From the NCBI GenBank assembly GCA_002633025.1, contig NMRB01000053.1:526656-590655 (forward strand): a stretch of DNA of 64,000 nt, given 5' to 3'. Origin of the DNA: Notospermus geniculatus. Taxonomy: Eukaryota > Nemertea > Pilidiophora > Heteronemertea > Lineidae. Below, piece by piece: positions 44,504 to 56,477 of the stretch. Made by a program: the position numbers and the translations under genes. Below the pieces are notes generated by a model. The model was not told where the DNA came from and did no database searches. It worked only from the letters and a program-made list of their open reading frames with translations. Each line of letters opens with the position of its first letter. The first letter of the stretch is position 1.

Positions 44504-47500
44504 CTAATTTCGCCTAAAACCACCACGTCGTTGCTGTCGACGAGGTCTCCTCCTCTTCGACTGCCTGCCGAATTTCTCACGTCTCTCAGGTTCTGGGACC
44601 ACAGGTTCATCACCCCATGTCTTTCTTATCATCCTTGACAATTCGTCGCCTGGGTGACTGGAGGAGCAATCTTCGCATACTACTGAATCATTCGATGCCT
44701 CTGTGCTGTAGAAGTAGTGGCCTGAAGTATCAAACAAGCCTCGTATAAATTAATGGTTAGACAAGATTCAGATCCAAGATGCTTCATCACATATTGCTGC
44801 TGCAGGTGGGTGGTTGTTGGTATGTTCGTCAACCTAGACCGAGGGTAGTTTGGGGAGTCGGTTCTCCGTGAGAAAACATGACTGGAATACGGCTCTTGTA
44901 TCAAGAAACGAATACTCTTGATGACCGTGCTGCAAGTCGAGTGTCGGCTAAACGAGGCCAATCGTCAAATCTTCGTACCAAATCTACATGTAAATGATTT
45001 ATAAGTTAAACTCGGCGAATGGAAAATATATAAAGAAATTTCACTAACCTTTATGACACTTGTACCATTTATGGTCTCTCATGAACGATTTTCCCAAGGG
45101 CATAGTTGAATCGGTTAGCATACCTTGGTACTGCTTTCTAAGCTCTACAAGACGGTGGTGAACGTCACCAGCCAAGGCTTTGAATTTCTTCGAAGGCGTG
45201 AGGCAGTCGCATTTCTTGCTGATCGGTTGGCGACAGATCCCGCAGCAGCCTGTGAGCTTCATGTGCTCGAGGTGTATCAGTGAACATTCAGCAATGAATC
45301 TGATTGCTTCCATCTCTGCGTAAGCAAAGCCGCAATCGGCGTCCCCGCGTTGTGTGACTCGACAGGAAAGGGCTTGCAGAATATCGCTGAACTCGACAAG
45401 GTTTAGGTGCGACTTCGTGGATAAAATCGCCGATTCTAGTTCCCTCTGGTATTGGGACATTTGCTCAGAAAAATGAATGCACCCCAATTTATCAGGCTCG
45501 TCTCTGTATCTCATTTTACTGAGCTCATGTTCTTTGAACATGACATAGAGATTCTCCTTTATGATATCATCGTAGTGGGGGCAATAAAGAATTGGCCTCC
45601 TGCATCTCGCTCGTGGACATTTGATTTCGATCTCTTGGATCTCACCTCCGGGGCGCTTCATCAATTTGTCCATCTCATTAACTGGTATATCATGACAACA
45701 TGGGTATACGACGACGAAGCGTACCTCCTCTCCTTCACGAAACCCGACATTTGGATTGCAAGTAGAACACACTCTTGGACAGGGTTCTCCACAGAATCCC
45801 ATGCATTCGTGTCCACAGTGGAGCTTCTTTTGGCACGGCTCATTGCATGGTGGTCTGTTGCACTTTTCGTTACATGGTTTTGTGCACCGATGGTGTAGAC
45901 ATTTCGATGCACATGGCAGGCGACAAGATTCATTCCACATACCGCACTTCTGGAAGCCCTGGGTCCCATGGCTGCATTCGTACTCCACCTGTTGTGAACA
46001 AGGAGGACACAGCTCCCCACAGGTACCCTGACAAGGATGAGAGCACCAAAGGTATCTTTGACAAGGATCCTTACATCTTCTGTGAACCACACGACAGGAC
46101 GAACAAGTACCCCGACAAATGTGGCCGCAGTCAAGTTTAGCAAGGCACAGACGAAGGCAAATTTCAGTTGCCGGATCGACGCTGCATCCAATACCTGTTA
46201 TGTGCCCGCAAGGGAGAACCTTCTCTACCACCTCATCGCAGACGCATGTTCCACTTGATGCCACATGACAAGAAAACTTCCGACGATGACCACAGTCCAA
46301 ATCCACCAAAACATCTGCGGTACAGGGTCGAGCTCTTGCATCTTCAGCTTCGCAGCAACATGCCTCTATGTTGTGACCACAGTCAAGACGAACAGTAATC
46401 ATTTCATCGCAACGGATAAACTCGTCCTTTCTACTGCAAACAACTTCCACTGGATGGCCGCATGGAAGGATTTGGTGGACCATGACTTTACACGGCTTAA
46501 CAGTGCACTCTTGGTAACAGCGCAAGTGGCACTGATGTCCACAAGCCTTAATCTTTTGGCATGGTTCAATGCAATTGGAGGTACAGTGCCTTCCACATTC
46601 CATCTTGCAGGAGTGACCACAGACAAGTTCCTTTTCGCATGGCATTTGGCACGTCATTTTGCTTTTACAACAGTCTGTCTGATAACTGTGGCCGCATGAC
46701 TTATCCACAGTCACCCGTGTTTTGCAGGCCCATTCCAAAGTACATGCGTCTCCACATTCGTTCTGGCACACATGGCCACAAGGAATCAGGCGCTCACATG
46801 GTACAGAGCATGCATCATCAGCCTTTGAGCACTCAGTGTTGTATCTGTGTCCACATTCTTCCTTTTCGACCAAAACATTGGCACTGCATGGCTCGCATTT
46901 CTCGTTACAATCTCGTTTGCATACCGAATGCCCTCTTGTACATTTTCTTTCACAAGGCTTCTTACACTTAAACTCTCTGTGTTCAGGGTCAAGCGGATGA
47001 CACGATAATGAGCAAACATGGCCACATTCAAGTCGGAACCCGCATAGAGCTGAGCAGCCTCCATCTCTGACTTGTTGAAATTCATGTGGTTTCGACACAT
47101 GAGTGAGAGTGGAATGGTTCCAACACTTCAGAGACAAATGATCTTTGAGGACCCCCTTGCGGTCAAAATCTTGCACAAGTCGCCTCCAAAGGTCATGAAC
47201 GTCAGCATACATGGTGAAATTACCAAAGCAATACAATCCTTGTTTGGCTCTTGACAAAGACACGCATATCCTGTTTGAGGCCTTCAAAAATCCTATTTTC
47301 CTTCTACCATTGCTCCTGACGTACGACATAATGATTATATCATTTTCCTCGCCTTGGAAGTTGTCGACAGGGACTACACGTACATCCGTAATGTTCAACT
47401 CTTTCAGTCGTCCGTTTATTTGGTACACCTGCCCTGTGTACATGGTCAGGATGGTCACCTGGTCAGATCTGTAGCCTTGCTGCAACAGGTACTTACATAG

Positions 47501-50500
47501 GCCTGCGACCATTCCTGCTTCATGGGTATTTGATTTACTCCTTTTGTCGCCATCGCCTTTTTCCGGTTCTTGGTGATTGACGAATACGACGTCGCCTTGG
47601 ATGCCATCCATGTGGGGAAAACTGGTCACACTATCGTGATCACTCAAATCTCGATAAATGTGTGGAACTAAGAACTGGGATACTTCTGGTCTCATCCGAT
47701 GCTGAATCTCCAACGTTGAGACCGGCAGCTCATTTCTCACCATACGCTCGAACAATGAAATGTCTAAGTTGTAGTCACGGGCAAGTCTGTACATGGTCGG
47801 ATTAGGACGCAATTGCTTGTGGTCACCAATCAGGAGAAGGTGCTCACACTTCTCAGTGAGAGCTGTGACGATATGGGATTCCAGAACTTCAGCAGCTTCT
47901 TCAACGATGACAATTGTTGGTTCAACTTCCTTGATTAAATCAAAGTACTTCGCTGCACCAGTGGTTGTGACACCAATTATCCGAGCTGCGTCGATTGCCC
48001 GACGGTTTATCCCTGCATAAATTGCGTCACGGTCACGACACAATGCTTGGTAAAATGGGGAGTCCAATAGGTAAGTTTCGCCCGCTTCGAAAGCAGTCAG
48101 TGCCCATCGAGCATACAATGCTCTCCTTTGATTCAATGGGAGTGCCCACACGTCTTCAATTACGTCGGCTTCATGAGAACTCACAGGTGCAGCCAGGTTG
48201 ACATGTCTGCGTGTTTCACTTGGCAGTCTCGTCTGCCCTCTCGTACGCAACCTTCCGTGTCGACTGACTTCACACCATTCCTCGTCGTTTCCAAGCTCGT
48301 CATTCCTTGTCTCTAACCTGCCATCTTGGCCGTGTGCTTCAGCTGCATCATCGTCAACACGATTGGCACGCCTTTCTTGGTGATGTCGTGCCTCATCTAA
48401 ACTTGTTCCCTGCAGCCAAATCAGTACAGCGCTGACAGTGTCCATGCCAGCTTGTCTCAAGCTGTGGAGCTGATTGGTGTGAGCACTATGCAACACTTCG
48501 TTTATTGACAAATGAGATGGCCTCGCTCCACCAGTGCCAAAAAAGAGCTCCGCTTTGCTGATTTCCATTTCTTCGCTGATCTCCCACAGTTGCTTTCCTT
48601 CATATTTCAGGCGAAATCGTTTGCTTGCGTTAATTAATGTGTGCTCCTTCAGTTTCTCATTTTGGCTGTTCCCACCAATACGAATTATGCTGTCGTCACG
48701 CTCGTTGATTGACATAATATTCACTACACCCTCCAGAAACTGATCTAGTGCATGGTTTGTTAGGCACATCACTAGAATTTTGTCCCTATCATATCCAAGA
48801 TGGCGGTTGGCAAGCAGAATCTCCAAGAATGCAAGACCGATGAAAGTTTTGCCAGTTCCTGGTGGGCCTTGAATGACACAGACTTCATTCGTGAACATTT
48901 TGTGTAAAGCATCCAACTGAGATGCATCCAAGCCTTTGCCCGACAAAGCGTTCCACTCAGTCTTGTTCATGACATCAATAGTAAGTGATCGGCGGGAAGC
49001 AAGATCGAGTAGTGACCTTGGTTCATTTTGTGTTTTACAGGTAACTCCAACGTAAAAAGTTGGATTCGTCGATATGTACAGCGGTGGTCTGACATCTGTC
49101 TGACATTTGACTAAATACTTCTGGTAAGGAATCGTTTCGCTGTAGTAGCAATGGTATCCAAGATCTTGGAGTCTTTCAAGGACAAATTGGTAAGCAGGCA
49201 AGAATGATGATCCTTCAATCATGACCATCCTCTCGCGACCAACTACAAAATCAAGGGAGCCGTCCTCGATCTGCAAAACAACCTCCCCTTTCGCCATTTC
49301 TTTCTCATCTCTCTTACCAACTGTGGCAACAAAGAACGTGTCAAAACCATCTGATGAAAGCAGCACAAGGTTTCCGTACAGGAGCCTTTTTTCCCAGTTT
49401 GCATTACTGAGGTGGGTGACATCGAATTTAACTCTACAACCAAAGTCGTTTTGGGTTGTTTCCACGCGAACAAACTGGACTTCATTGTAGCAGAATCCAT
49501 CCTCGAGTTTTGACACCTTGTGGTTCCTTTGTTGATATCCCCGTAATTCTTTTATGCAGCAGCGGAGTGGTCCAATCAGATCTTCTCGCATTAAACGAAA
49601 CTGAGCATTCAGGTAATGCATTCCATTCTTGTACTTTCCCCTCACAATGTTTTCCGTAAGATCAGGAGCCTTGCTGTCAGGTCCGATGTCCCTAATGGTT
49701 GGGAAGATCGGCATGTCTATGAACTCATCAAAGGAATCACCAATAATTTCATCATCGAATGAGTCACCAGCTATTATCCTTTCCAAGATCGCTTCATGTA
49801 ACACTTTGACCTTATGCAATTCGACACCTATGCAACTGGATTCGGCAATGCCTCTTTTCCTCACAATAAGTTCGATTTTCGGCAAAAGAATCGAGACCAT
49901 CTCATGGGAGGTCGACGGAAGACTGTGCAAGAGGTATCGTAGAATCAAAACAACGTTTTGTAGCCCCTCTGAAATCCCTGCCAGCGTATTCAAGGTGTAA
50001 ATTTCCAGTACTGTTTGGAAAAAGTTCAGTGCCGTTGCTACTTTATTCATCAAACCTTGAGTGTATGAGATGGCAATTTCATCAGACTGAATGATTTTAG
50101 AAATGAGCCCAAGTATAGACTCTAGTTCTCTTTGGTTCCGTGTCTTTAAAGCGGGTCCCTCTAGAAGAGAATCCAGTTCACCGTCGTCTGACTCCAGAAA
50201 ACGTATAAGGTCTCGAATGCTGCCATATCTCAACTTTTCAATATCTCCAAGTGAAAAGGAACGATCTCCGTGCGATTCCCTGTCTTTATCAGTATCACTA
50301 ATCCCCCCTTTCGTATCCCACTTTCTGTACCCTGGGCCACCCCGATTCATCACTCTGGTATCACCTGCAAACTGCTCCGACATTTGTCTGCCAGTGAATC
50401 TGGCGACCTGATCCCCAACATCACGTCTGCCACCCGACGTTGGCTCTCTAATAAAGAGTTCTTGCCACTTTACCGACCGTCCGCAAACATCCTCCGTGCT

Positions 50501-51145
50501 GAAAAATCGACTTTCTTGTGACATTTCTTGTGACACGTGTGGGAGTCGATGAGGACGATTTTCCCGATGACTTGGGAATTTGTCACTAAACACCCCCCTT
50601 GTTGGCTTACTGTCTTCTGGAGCTTTTCCCATTCCGACGCGCCACTTTCCTTGGGGAGTGTTTTCCCGAAAACCTAATCGGTATTTGTCATTATTTATCC
50701 CCCTTGTGGGCTTAATGTCCTCTGGAGGTATTCCCATTGCGTCGCGCCAGTTTTCTTCAAGACCTACGGGTTTCCTTGGGTCATCTGGAGGTTTTCCCAT
50801 TCCGTCGCGCCAGTTTTCCTCACCGAAGGGTCTCCTTGGGTCTCTCAAGAGACGATTTTCCCGATAACTTGGTAAGTATTTGTCATTATTTACCACCCTT
50901 GTGGGTTTAGTGTCCTCTGGAGATTTTCCCATTCCATCGCGCCAGTTTTCGGGAGATTTGCCTCTGTTTTCTGTTGGTATAGTATAGCCAATTCTTTTCC
51001 TCGGTCTAGTTTTTCGTCCGTCTTCATCTCCAGCATCCTCGCCATCCCTTCGGCGCCAGTCCTGTGATGACGTCTCTCTGCAGCTTTCACCAACCCATGG
51101 ATTTGTGTCAGTCCACTCCTCGTCAGATCCAGAGGAAGACGACAT
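44504..51145 (-). CDS. ZNFX1: ZNFX1-like helicase with NF-X1 and RZ zinc fingers
   Basis: Two coding exons: 51145-45049 and 44721-44504, about 2,104 residues. The junction (AAAG|GTTAGT donor, TACTTCAG acceptor, phase 1) restores WYKCHKGH, the start of the RZ-type finger, which then has CEDC. Read without splicing, the protein would stop just after the donor. Domains: N-terminal degenerate repeats of the NWRDGMGKSPED type (about 64-190); an ARM-like helical region (about 310-470); an SF1 UPF1-like helicase core with Walker A GPPGTGKT at 760-767, motif II EEAAE at 1082, GDHKQLRP near 1107, VDNFQGEEND and VSLSRAKQG near 1296; NF-X1-type Cys/His fingers (about 1355-1800); the RZ finger; and an Arg-rich tail. 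Human ZNFX1 (about 1,900 residues) senses double-stranded RNA, and the worm orthologue ZNFX-1 works in small-RNA inheritance. This family is often expanded in marine invertebrates, so strict orthology is not certain. Confidence 0.93.
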
Positions 51146-52775
51146 GATCTACCGCTTGCTAGGACAGGTCACAGCCCAAACCTGAAAGTCGAAGAAAGAA
51201 GCGTCCTAGAATGGATGTGAATAATGTGATACAACAGACGTTGTCATTGTCGTACCACCAGTGGCTGTCCCATGAACTTGCTGCATTTCTGTGGGTTACC
51301 CAACAGAATGGGTTTTGCGTATTCGCCCAGCAACTTCATGACTTGTGTTGCATGTCGTAGGCCTATCTTACATCGTCAGAATCTTGGTAATTCGGCATAG
51401 ATAGGCCTAGCCTACAACACAAGACCAATAGGCTACGACCATGACAAGGCAGAAACCGTTATAGACCTGTATTGATTTCTGCTGTAGTCATGAGACTCAA
51501 GATTCCACGAATCGTATTCATTGTCCATCAGTTATTTGAAGAAGATTCGGTGAATCCTGTGATACTCTCGCCTGGGCAGCGGAACCAGACTATTTGGCTA
51601 GTTGTTGGTTAAAAATGACCACAGTCAGTCAGATCTCCTGCAACCAAAGGAAATACAGTCTTGCAGCTAGGCCTAGGCCTGTGCTGTCAACCGTCAGTGT
51701 TCCCCACTCGCACACCTTCTGGCCGCGTCGGAGCCAATCAGGTTTAAGCTTTAAAGGGTCTCCTTAAACTACCCAAAGGTACGCGTTAAGTGTTTTCGGC
51801 TTGCTCCACTTGTAAGGTGAAACCGTCTGACCTCTGCGTATAGGAGATTGGGGCTCCTACTGAGATGATGGTTGTCCATAGGCCTATAGAAGCAGCTCAC
51901 ATCTCAATATCATGACTGTCTTCGACAACAGACAATGTACAGTAGGCCTACGTACGTGTAGGCACACCTAAATTGGAAATACATTGTATTTACATACTCA
52001 CCAAATCACTGAGATCCTTTTTAGGCCTAGGCCTAGATCTACTCACGAGTCGACCAGTTGGGCTATGATAAGTTGCCTTCTAACAAAGGTGAGAATGTCG
52101 ATGTGACGTCCGGTAGGCCTACGTCTGTTTTCCCTCATTCCCAATGAGGTAATGCAGCAAACGCAGAGACACCACCCAGAACAACTGATTCGGTAAATCC
52201 ACGAATCGTCTTTCACCCAGCGGACTTCCCGTCGATGATTCCGCGAATCATTGAATGAGTTGCAGCGAATTGGCGCCAGATGGCGGGGCCGATTGCCGGT
52301 TACTTCAAGGTAGTTGATAACGATATCATATTATGTCATAATCGATATATCTGACTTTTTATTCTGACCATAACGGAAGTATCAATCAAGTTGGCTAGCC
52401 TATTAGGCCTATAGGCAGACCTACGCAGAAGTGGCAAGGTAGGAGGTAGATCTACAAAGAATTCTTTCCAGCGTTTTAGTCGCTGTTGATGAAAGTTTCA
52501 GACGGACAAGTTAATGCTGAAATAGTTTGCAGCATGTGACAGGTAATAAGAAGGATCAATCAGGTCATTTGGAGCGCAGGGCATAGGGTCTGATCTCAAC
52601 AAAGGGAACCATTTCATCCGATTGGAATCTAATCGTGGGTTCACGATAGCGGTTTGTGTAGCCTATCATTGAATGTTTTAAGTTTTATACATGTACATGT
52701 AATACTTATAAGTGTAAATCAGTCTTGTGATACATAAAATTATTCCGCGCCAAAATGAAAGAAATTTCTTTCCCT
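51146..52775. other. ZNFX1 upstream region and pLGIC 3' flank
   Basis: The promoter and leader of the ZNFX1-like gene must lie here. No TATA box was evident. The segment is rich in AGGCCTA words (for example at 51360, 51400, 51670, 52025 and 52400). No other gene was recognised. Confidence 0.45.
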
Positions 52776-55700
52776 TTATCCATAATAAATCCAGTAAACG
52801 AGGTTGAATAAGAGGAACGATCCTGGATACAAGATCTTCATGATATTGTCATGTCCGTATTTGTTGATCACTTTGGACATCTTACTTGTTACGGTTTCGT
52901 CATCGCTGGTGGACGAGGTGCCCGACTGGAAAATAAGCGATACAGAGCTAGACGCCATAAAGATTGGTATAACCATAAAGACTGGTAAACCAAGAAGATT
53001 TCATTTTTGGGAAGCGCTGGACAGCTTGGAAACACTAATTTACCAGCGATATCACCATGTCTCAACTGTGACCCGCTTCTCTCGCCGAGCCTTACCTCTT
53101 CAAGGCGAATGTGGTCGTTGGATTGCTTGACCCGATGTTTCTCACGGCCACTCATGTCCCACGACAAGAGCGCCGTCTCCAAGAGAGGGAGGAACAGGAA
53201 CGTGAAGCAACAACTCAGATAGATATCCAACCCTGTTGGGTATGGTACCTGCGACAGAAAAATAATTGATCAGTCAAGTGATTTGTGAAGTTGCATCCAA
53301 AAATGCCACCAATGGTACTCTCGCTTCTGGTTGGTATAAAGCTTCAGGTCTGACCATTCACAACAGAGGAATGAACATTGCTTGATTTTATACGCCTGGC
53401 CTTTCCTACTTGAATATGGAGTAGGGTCCTCCTAGATTATTTCCTCCTGTCTCCACATAACATGTAAGTTGAAGTGTCGGCAAACAGGGTCGTCGCGGCA
53501 GCGTCGTAACAAATTCAGACGGATTTTGCAAACGATTGTCGAGGTCGAGATGTTGGAATACAAGGCTCAAATTCAGAAAAGTTACATGACAAATTCCTTA
53601 GTTGAACCAACCATTGTTAAGCAACTCATTGTTACCTTCGGTACGGTGATTTTCATATGCGTCGTCACCGAAAGTGTGCACATGGCCATCAGCAGACAGA
53701 GAAGGTAAGCCAGCCTTCCAAGTAGACCATCCAGCCAAAAGGAGGCGTACCCAATCACCACCAAAAATATACCCGGTAGGTAAAAATGATGGAAGTAAAA
53801 ACCAAACTTCCTTTGCAAAATCAATGTCAACTTCAGTTCAATGGAAGTCCCTGAAAATGAAAAAGATGCTGTTTGAAATGACGAGCATAAATGGATACTG
53901 TGAGGCAGACCCTTCTGACTCCATGTTGGCATGTAGGCTATTTGAGACAGCACGGACGTTTGACCATCTTTCCATAGAATAGGCCTACCATCTTGACATA
54001 TCAACCCCTACGGTCAAGAAACTCCTGTCATGGCAAGATGACAGAATACATTCAGGATCCAAACGTTACTTATCATTCACATCAACAGGACGGTGTCATG
54101 CCAACTGTTCTGTGCAAAAAGTACGTGGTCCCGGTGTTTAACCTACCATAATGAGCTACGGGTATCGTGACTCTTTCATGACTTAGGCCAACAAGTTCAA
54201 AGAGGAAAGGACTCCTATTTGTCAGCAGAGAGGTGTTATAGAGGAAGTCCTTGTCAGTTTCATTGAAATGCCACTGAATGTTCCACTGACGGGCATTCAT
54301 ATCTTCAACTGCAACATAGGAAAAAAAATAAACAGGGTCGCAGGCCTAGCTTGTATTACGGGGGCAGGCCGGAAACATGTTTTTGAGGCAGATTTTGCGT
54401 CGAGCTTCACTGTTAGAAATTATTAAATTTACAGTAGTAATTCTACAGTAATTTTACAAAAATTCCCTGCAGCAGAGTCCCCAGCACTTTCTGTAAATTT
54501 ACATAATTTTTTTATGGTATGATTCATGTTTTCCTGTATTGGTTGGACTCCATTGGACATCCAATAACGATGCCTTCTGAGGGCAGTATGAAAATATAAT
54601 TTGGTCAGCCTCCAGTTAAATCACTGTTGACATTTATTTAAGTTTGTAATTTTACAGATCAGGTCTGTAATTTTACAGAACCGTCCTGGGGACTCTGCTG
54701 CACAGATTTTCTGTAAAATCTTCTGTTATTTCTAACAGTGTTCTCAAGTAAAGGCCAGCTCACCAACAAAGCCTCATTGGTCAAATTCAGTGTAGTGCCC
54801 GGCGCGCCGAAGCAGGCAGCAATCCGAGTTGCAGAATGTTTTGTCGGTCACAGGTCTCGAAGTTTTGAGACCGCCAATGGATTGGTATTTCATTTGATGT
54901 GCCGCAGATATAGGATGAGATAATTAACAAACTTTTCCATGAAAATTCTAATTTTTCAGTTTGCCTAACTTACAGGTTCCCATTGTAAGAAAGCATTTTT
55001 GGGTGTCCAGTGGAAACTTTTTGTAGTCCATTTGACAAGGCAAAGTCACCGTTACACTGGAAAATACAGGAACATACGATGTCTCAACAAATTCGAGCGG
55101 CACTGCCGCGACATATTCCTACGCCGGCGGATGTCTACGGCACAGCGCCATCATCACCACTGAATCGGTGAAAGCTGCATCACCATAAGTTACTGAAAGT
55201 TTTTTGTGCCGCTTTTCGATTCTTCCCTGAACAATAAAAGCGTTCTCTGGCAGCAGGAGACAAGAAACCAGGGAGCAAAGAAATAATATTTCTAACAACA
55301 TGTCTGATGAAGAACTTTACTGCCCCGGTATTGAAGCAAATTACTCACTGACTTTGATGTAAAAGTAGACCTTTTGCATCTAAATAAATGGCTTCGTGCA
55401 GATTTGCCGATGTGACTTTTTTGAATTCTCTGACGCCAAGGAAGATGATTTCTGGCTTCCAAACAAAGTTCACCATTCGTGAAGAAAAATATATACGACT
55501 GGTGTTGGCGACACTCGGGAAGTTCTCATAGGCGAGTCTTCGGTCCCGCCAACTTGACGCGAAGAATATACTGACGGTAACCTCCTGCGGGAAAATATCA
55601 TAGGTTAATATTACCATAAAAGGAATCCCCCCGATTCCTTTTGTTATTACTAAACAGGTTTTCCTTGGAGAAACTGTTTTTTGAATGGTAACCCAAGTTT

Positions 55701-56477
55701 TCTAAAAGGCAAATGAATGGCAAATCCTTGGCGAATGGATGGAAATAGAATTACAATTAAAAGTGATAACGTGTTCCGAAAACGGCGATGATGTGGATGT
55801 GACAATTTCGATTTAGCTGCCGATACCAGAACATGCAGAACATTGAAGACAGGCATAGCCTGCTCACAGTTAATAAATGTCTAATTTCGCATAATGAAGG
55901 GGTTAAGACATTGACCTATTACCTGTCTTTCTTCGTCAATATTGATGACCTCATTCAGATGGTATGTAATTTTCACCTCCGCACCTTCTGGAGGATCGAA
56001 AATGTTGTATTTAGCCAGGAGATGGATCAGAATCTCACCTCCGCTGTAAAAAAATGTAGGAGGTAAGCTACATAATTTCATATGTCTTCATTATTCGCCG
56101 ACTTGTCATTCTGTGAAAGGCCAACGTTCCTGAGATGATGACTCAGGTGGACGTGTAGGCCTACGCCAAGACAGAAAATCTTCAATGGCGAGCGACTTAT
56201 ACCCGTTAGGGGAGGTTTCTCGCATCTAGAACCTAGTGCGCAAATACTGCTTCATAGGATGCGTTTCAATTCCGTTCACAAACGGACCCAAAACCGGAAA
56301 CCAAAATTCTCAATCACCAAGGCAGCAGGAGTGAAAGATACCGGAACGCTGCCGAATTCCAGTCAAATCAAAAAATTGTCGCACTTTGAGAAAAAAAACT
56401 TACGTTTTGTCCATGCTCCTTACCACAGGAAAACAATACACCATGACAAGAACCAAGGAAGACAAATACACATCCAT
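52776..56477 (-). CDS. Cys-loop ligand-gated ion channel subunit, divergent pore
   Basis: Eight coding exons, 397 residues: 56477-56404, 56043-55923, 55584-55349, 55056-54974, 54308-54147, 53850-53636, 53248-53096 and 52925-52776. All splice sites are GT-AG and all phases agree. Exon 1 encodes a signal peptide (MDVYLSSLVLVMVYCFPV). The extracellular domain has EVTVSIFFASSWRD, then VWKPEIIF, and the Cys-loop with C151 and C165 exactly 13 residues apart (CQMDYKKFPLDTQKC). M1 contains YLPGIFLVVIGYASFWLD, where SFWLD is typical of invertebrate anion-channel subunits. M2 (about 272-290) lacks the PAR motif and polar pore residues. M3 is DIYLSCCFTFLFLPLLETAL. The M3-M4 loop is very short (about 50 residues). 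M4 is YPGSFLLFNLVYWIYYG. It belongs with the GABA-A/glycine/GluCl branch. The ligand and ability to conduct are unknown. It could be an orphan accessory subunit. Confidence 0.9.
54418..54740. mobile_element. Intact CACTGTTAGAAAT-type MITE in pLGIC intron
   Basis: 323 bases, from CACTGTTAGAAATTATTAAA to a right end that is its near reverse complement (ending TTCTAACAGTG). A second nested pair, GAAAATCTGTGCAGCAGAGT-like, lies inside. The same family is cut by the gap at 23807. No convincing target duplication is visible, so the superfamily is left open. It lies in the intron between the Cys-loop exon and the next. Confidence 0.8.

Noticed and set aside
55119-55301. 60-residue minus-strand frame starting with a signal-like sequence inside the ion channel gene
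   Set aside because: Lies wholly in the intron between the exons at 55349 and 55056, whose phases join perfectly without it.
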